A stretch of DNA of 64,000 bases, taken from an uncultured Polaribacter sp. (GTDB taxonomy: Bacteria; Bacteroidota; Bacteroidia; Flavobacteriales; Flavobacteriaceae). Shown here piece after piece: positions 62,856 through 64,000 of the stretch (position 1 is the stretch's first letter; each line of letters opens with the position of its first letter). The notes beneath the pieces were generated by a model. That model was not told the DNA's origin, ran no database searches, and was given only the letters and a program-made list of their open reading frames with translations. Both the position numbers and the translations under genes were made by a program. The stretch spans positions 337,331 to 401,330 of the forward strand of contig CALSRX010000005.1 in assembly GCA_943788865.1 (NCBI GenBank). The letters are read 5' to 3'.

Positions 62856-63503
62856 TCAAAAAGCAAACCTGTATAAAAGTTCTATTTTAAAAAAAGCACC
62901 ACTATTAAAACTTTCATTTAATTGTGTTCTGTCATCACCAAAATAAATAGAACTCAAAGCAAAGTCTAGTTTATCTTTAGAATCAAATACTTTATAATCT
63001 CTACCTAAAGTATAGCCAATCTTATTGTTTATAAAAATTTACTTACTGAGTTTAAATCTAAGGTAACCCGCTAGTTCATTTGAGTTTTTAGCGACATAAG
63101 AACCATTTGCACTGTAGTTTTGTTCAGTTAAATTATAAGTAGCTCCAATACCATCAAATCGAAGCCCCAACCAAACTTTATGGTGTATTTTATAGTTGAT
63201 GTCGGCTATGATAGGCATGTTTAAATTTGCTTCAAATTTAGTATTGTTACTTAGATAGTACAATCCAAAAATAGGAACAACAACCAATCCAAATTCTTCT
63301 GTATTCAAATACACACCATATCTAAACTTTAAATTATCCCGCTTTGTCTTTGTTAAAAGAGACAGCAAACCAAGTTGAAAATTATCTCTAGTAAAACTTA
63401 ACTTATCGGAAGCTAAACGTGAATATGCAATTTCAAATGAATAAGCATGATATAAAGCTCTTTTGTTTATTTCGGTTCTTTTTGACGTATTTGAAGTCGG
63501 AAT
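62856..63503 (-). pseudogene. Outer-membrane beta-barrel protein, 5'-truncated and with an internal stop
   Basis: The minus-strand frame 63503 to 63042 reads as alternating barrel strands (ALYHAYSFEIAYSRLASDKL, LKFRYGVYLNTEEFGLVVVP, NELAGYLRFKLSK). A TAA at 63041-63039 follows. The same frame then continues with IFINNKIGYTLGRDYKVF and ends in ELLYRFAF, a typical barrel C-terminus with a final Phe. The stop therefore replaces one residue inside the last strands. Upstream, a TGA at 63506-63504 closes the frame with no start or signal peptide. The gene is doubly broken. It may belong to a DUF6268-like barrel family, but I am unsure. Confidence 0.7.
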
Positions 63504-63544
63504 TCATTGACTACATTAAATACAACTAAGAAGCCACAATTAGC

Positions 63545-63599
63545 TTGACATAATTACTGTCGATATAAGTCTGCGACATTATATCTGCAATTATGTCAA
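63545..63599. repeat. Nested 55-base inverted repeat (double hairpin)
   Basis: Outer arms TTGACATAATT (63545-63555) and AATTATGTCAA (63589-63599) are perfect. Inside, GATATAAGTC (63562-63571) pairs with GAC-A-TTATATC (63575-63585), with one bulged A and a 3-base loop. Asymmetric internal loops (6 and 3 bases) separate the two stems. There is no T-run, so it is not an ordinary terminator. The region 63504-63699 contains no gene. Confidence 0.8.
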
Positions 63600-63637
63600 A
63601 TATCGCCCAAAAGCGCTATTACACTAATTATTGTGAA

Positions 63638-63665
63638 ATGTTCTATAATTTACATTATGTTAAAT
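63638..63665 (+). other. dif/Xer-like recombination sequence
   Basis: The right arm TTATGTTAAAT (63655-63665) is identical to the classical XerD-binding half of dif. It is preceded by a 6-base spacer (TTTACA) and a left arm ATGTTCTATAA (63638-63648) that keeps the inner TATAA of XerC arms. The match is partial on the left and could be chance in AT-rich DNA. Confidence 0.35.
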
Positions 63666-63699
63666 AAAAATTTGTAAGTCTTTAAATATGAGTATGTTA

Positions 63700-64000
63700 T
63701 TAAATTCCTTGTACTACTCCTAAATATGTAATAGCAGATTTATTTCCAGGAATTACCATAAGTCTGGTTTTTGAATTTAAATAGATTTGAATGGTTATTT
63801 TATAAACATCACTTCTAGTTTTGAATTCGTAAGATGCTTCATAACGGTTTTTTGAATCGTTAAATATAAAACTTGAAGCCAATGGAACTCCTTCAAATTT
63901 TATGTTTCCTAAATTGCCAGAATAACTAGCAGATCTTGTTTCTCCGTAAAATGGTAAAGAAACTGACAATGCACCTAAATTAGATACTTTAAAATAATTG
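63700..64000 (-). CDS. DUF4251-type protein, 5' end cut by window edge
   Basis: The frame is open to the right edge, and the visible C-terminal 99 residues include KVSNLGALSVSLPFYGETR, NIKFEGVPLASSF, YEASYEFKTRSDVYKITIQI and a final NKSAITYLGVVQGI. This is the pattern of DUF4251 proteins of Bacteroidota, which are secreted or lipoproteins of unknown function. The track-style start at 63969 is a TTG in the middle of the domain and is not the true start. Confidence 0.75.
   Translation of the reverse strand, partial: NYFKVSNLGALSVSLPFYGETRSASYSGNLGNIKFEGVPLASSFIFNDSKNRYEASYEFKTRSDVYKITIQIYLNSKTRLMVIPGNKSAITYLGVVQGI

Noticed and set aside
63504..63590. Short minus-strand frame ending VVNEFRLQIRQKEPK
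   Set aside because: It has no start, is about 28 codons long, and lies mostly in the nested hairpin region. It could be a fragment, but there is not enough to name it.
63545..63599. Integron attC site
   Set aside because: The structure resembles one, but the GTTRRRY core and a neighbouring integrase or cassette array are absent.

Overview
The window is AT-rich chromosomal DNA from a marine-type member of the Flavobacteriaceae (Bacteroidota); Polaribacter or Tenacibaculum relatives are likely, but the species cannot be fixed from the sequence. The signs are TAnnTTTG promoter elements about 7 bases before transcription starts, many secreted proteins with short signal peptides ending in AQ or SQ, BshA (bacillithiol synthesis), a split transketolase, OstA-like, DUF3810 and DUF4251 families. 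I saw no tRNA, rRNA, CRISPR array, intact insertion sequence or prophage.

Layout. 1-12.9 kb, mostly minus strand: OstA-like protein (cut by the edge), the C-terminal remnant of an iron-sulfur repair (RIC) protein, purA, a Fur-type regulator, RelA/SpoT, an M48 protease, a DUF2306 membrane protein, a SpoU/TrmH methyltransferase and two secreted amidohydrolase-family proteins. 13-26 kb: DUF3810, dnaB, a secreted protein usually auto-annotated as asparagine synthetase B, a TPR/AraC regulator, the N-terminal half of a split transketolase, bshA, aroB, proline dehydrogenase, a LETM1-like protein and a frameshifted typA. 26-36.8 kb: DUF1853, DUF2461, a serine hydrolase lipoprotein, small membrane proteins, a thioesterase, a DEAD-box helicase, a TRIC/UPF0126 channel, an SF2 helicase and an EamA transporter, with GC-rich palindromes between genes. 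36.8-40.3 kb: a compact operon of a Tat-exported sulfite-oxidase-like molybdoenzyme, a membrane-anchored cytochrome c, a rhodanese lipoprotein and a fatty acid hydroxylase. 40.3-52 kb: secreted S9 peptidases, amidohydrolases, a D-amino acid operon and a VPS10/BNR protein, with a dense cluster of single-base indels. 52-58.5 kb: two cold-shock proteins, an M13 peptidase and two tandem DEAD-box helicases. 58.5-64 kb: a CPBP remnant, the arylesterase/ABC/FtsX (tesA-ybbA-ybbP-like) set, a broken outer-membrane barrel gene, a nested hairpin beside a dif-like sequence, and a DUF4251 protein cut by the edge.

The most interesting signals are these. (1) The same 16-bp palindrome TGTAACATTTGTTACA occurs at 31343-31358 and, reversed, at 36760-36775. 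In both places it sits 36.5 bases from the end of a TAnnTTTA promoter element. This suggests a Crp/Fnr-type activator that co-controls the molybdoenzyme operon and an unknown multi-pass membrane protein. (2) Eight single-base indels fall within 42.9-50.0 kb, together with a deletion-like junction at about 43.3 kb; the rest of the window has only one indel (typA). (3) Several gene remnants lie at operon borders: RIC, CPBP, the outer-membrane barrel and the headless amidohydrolase.
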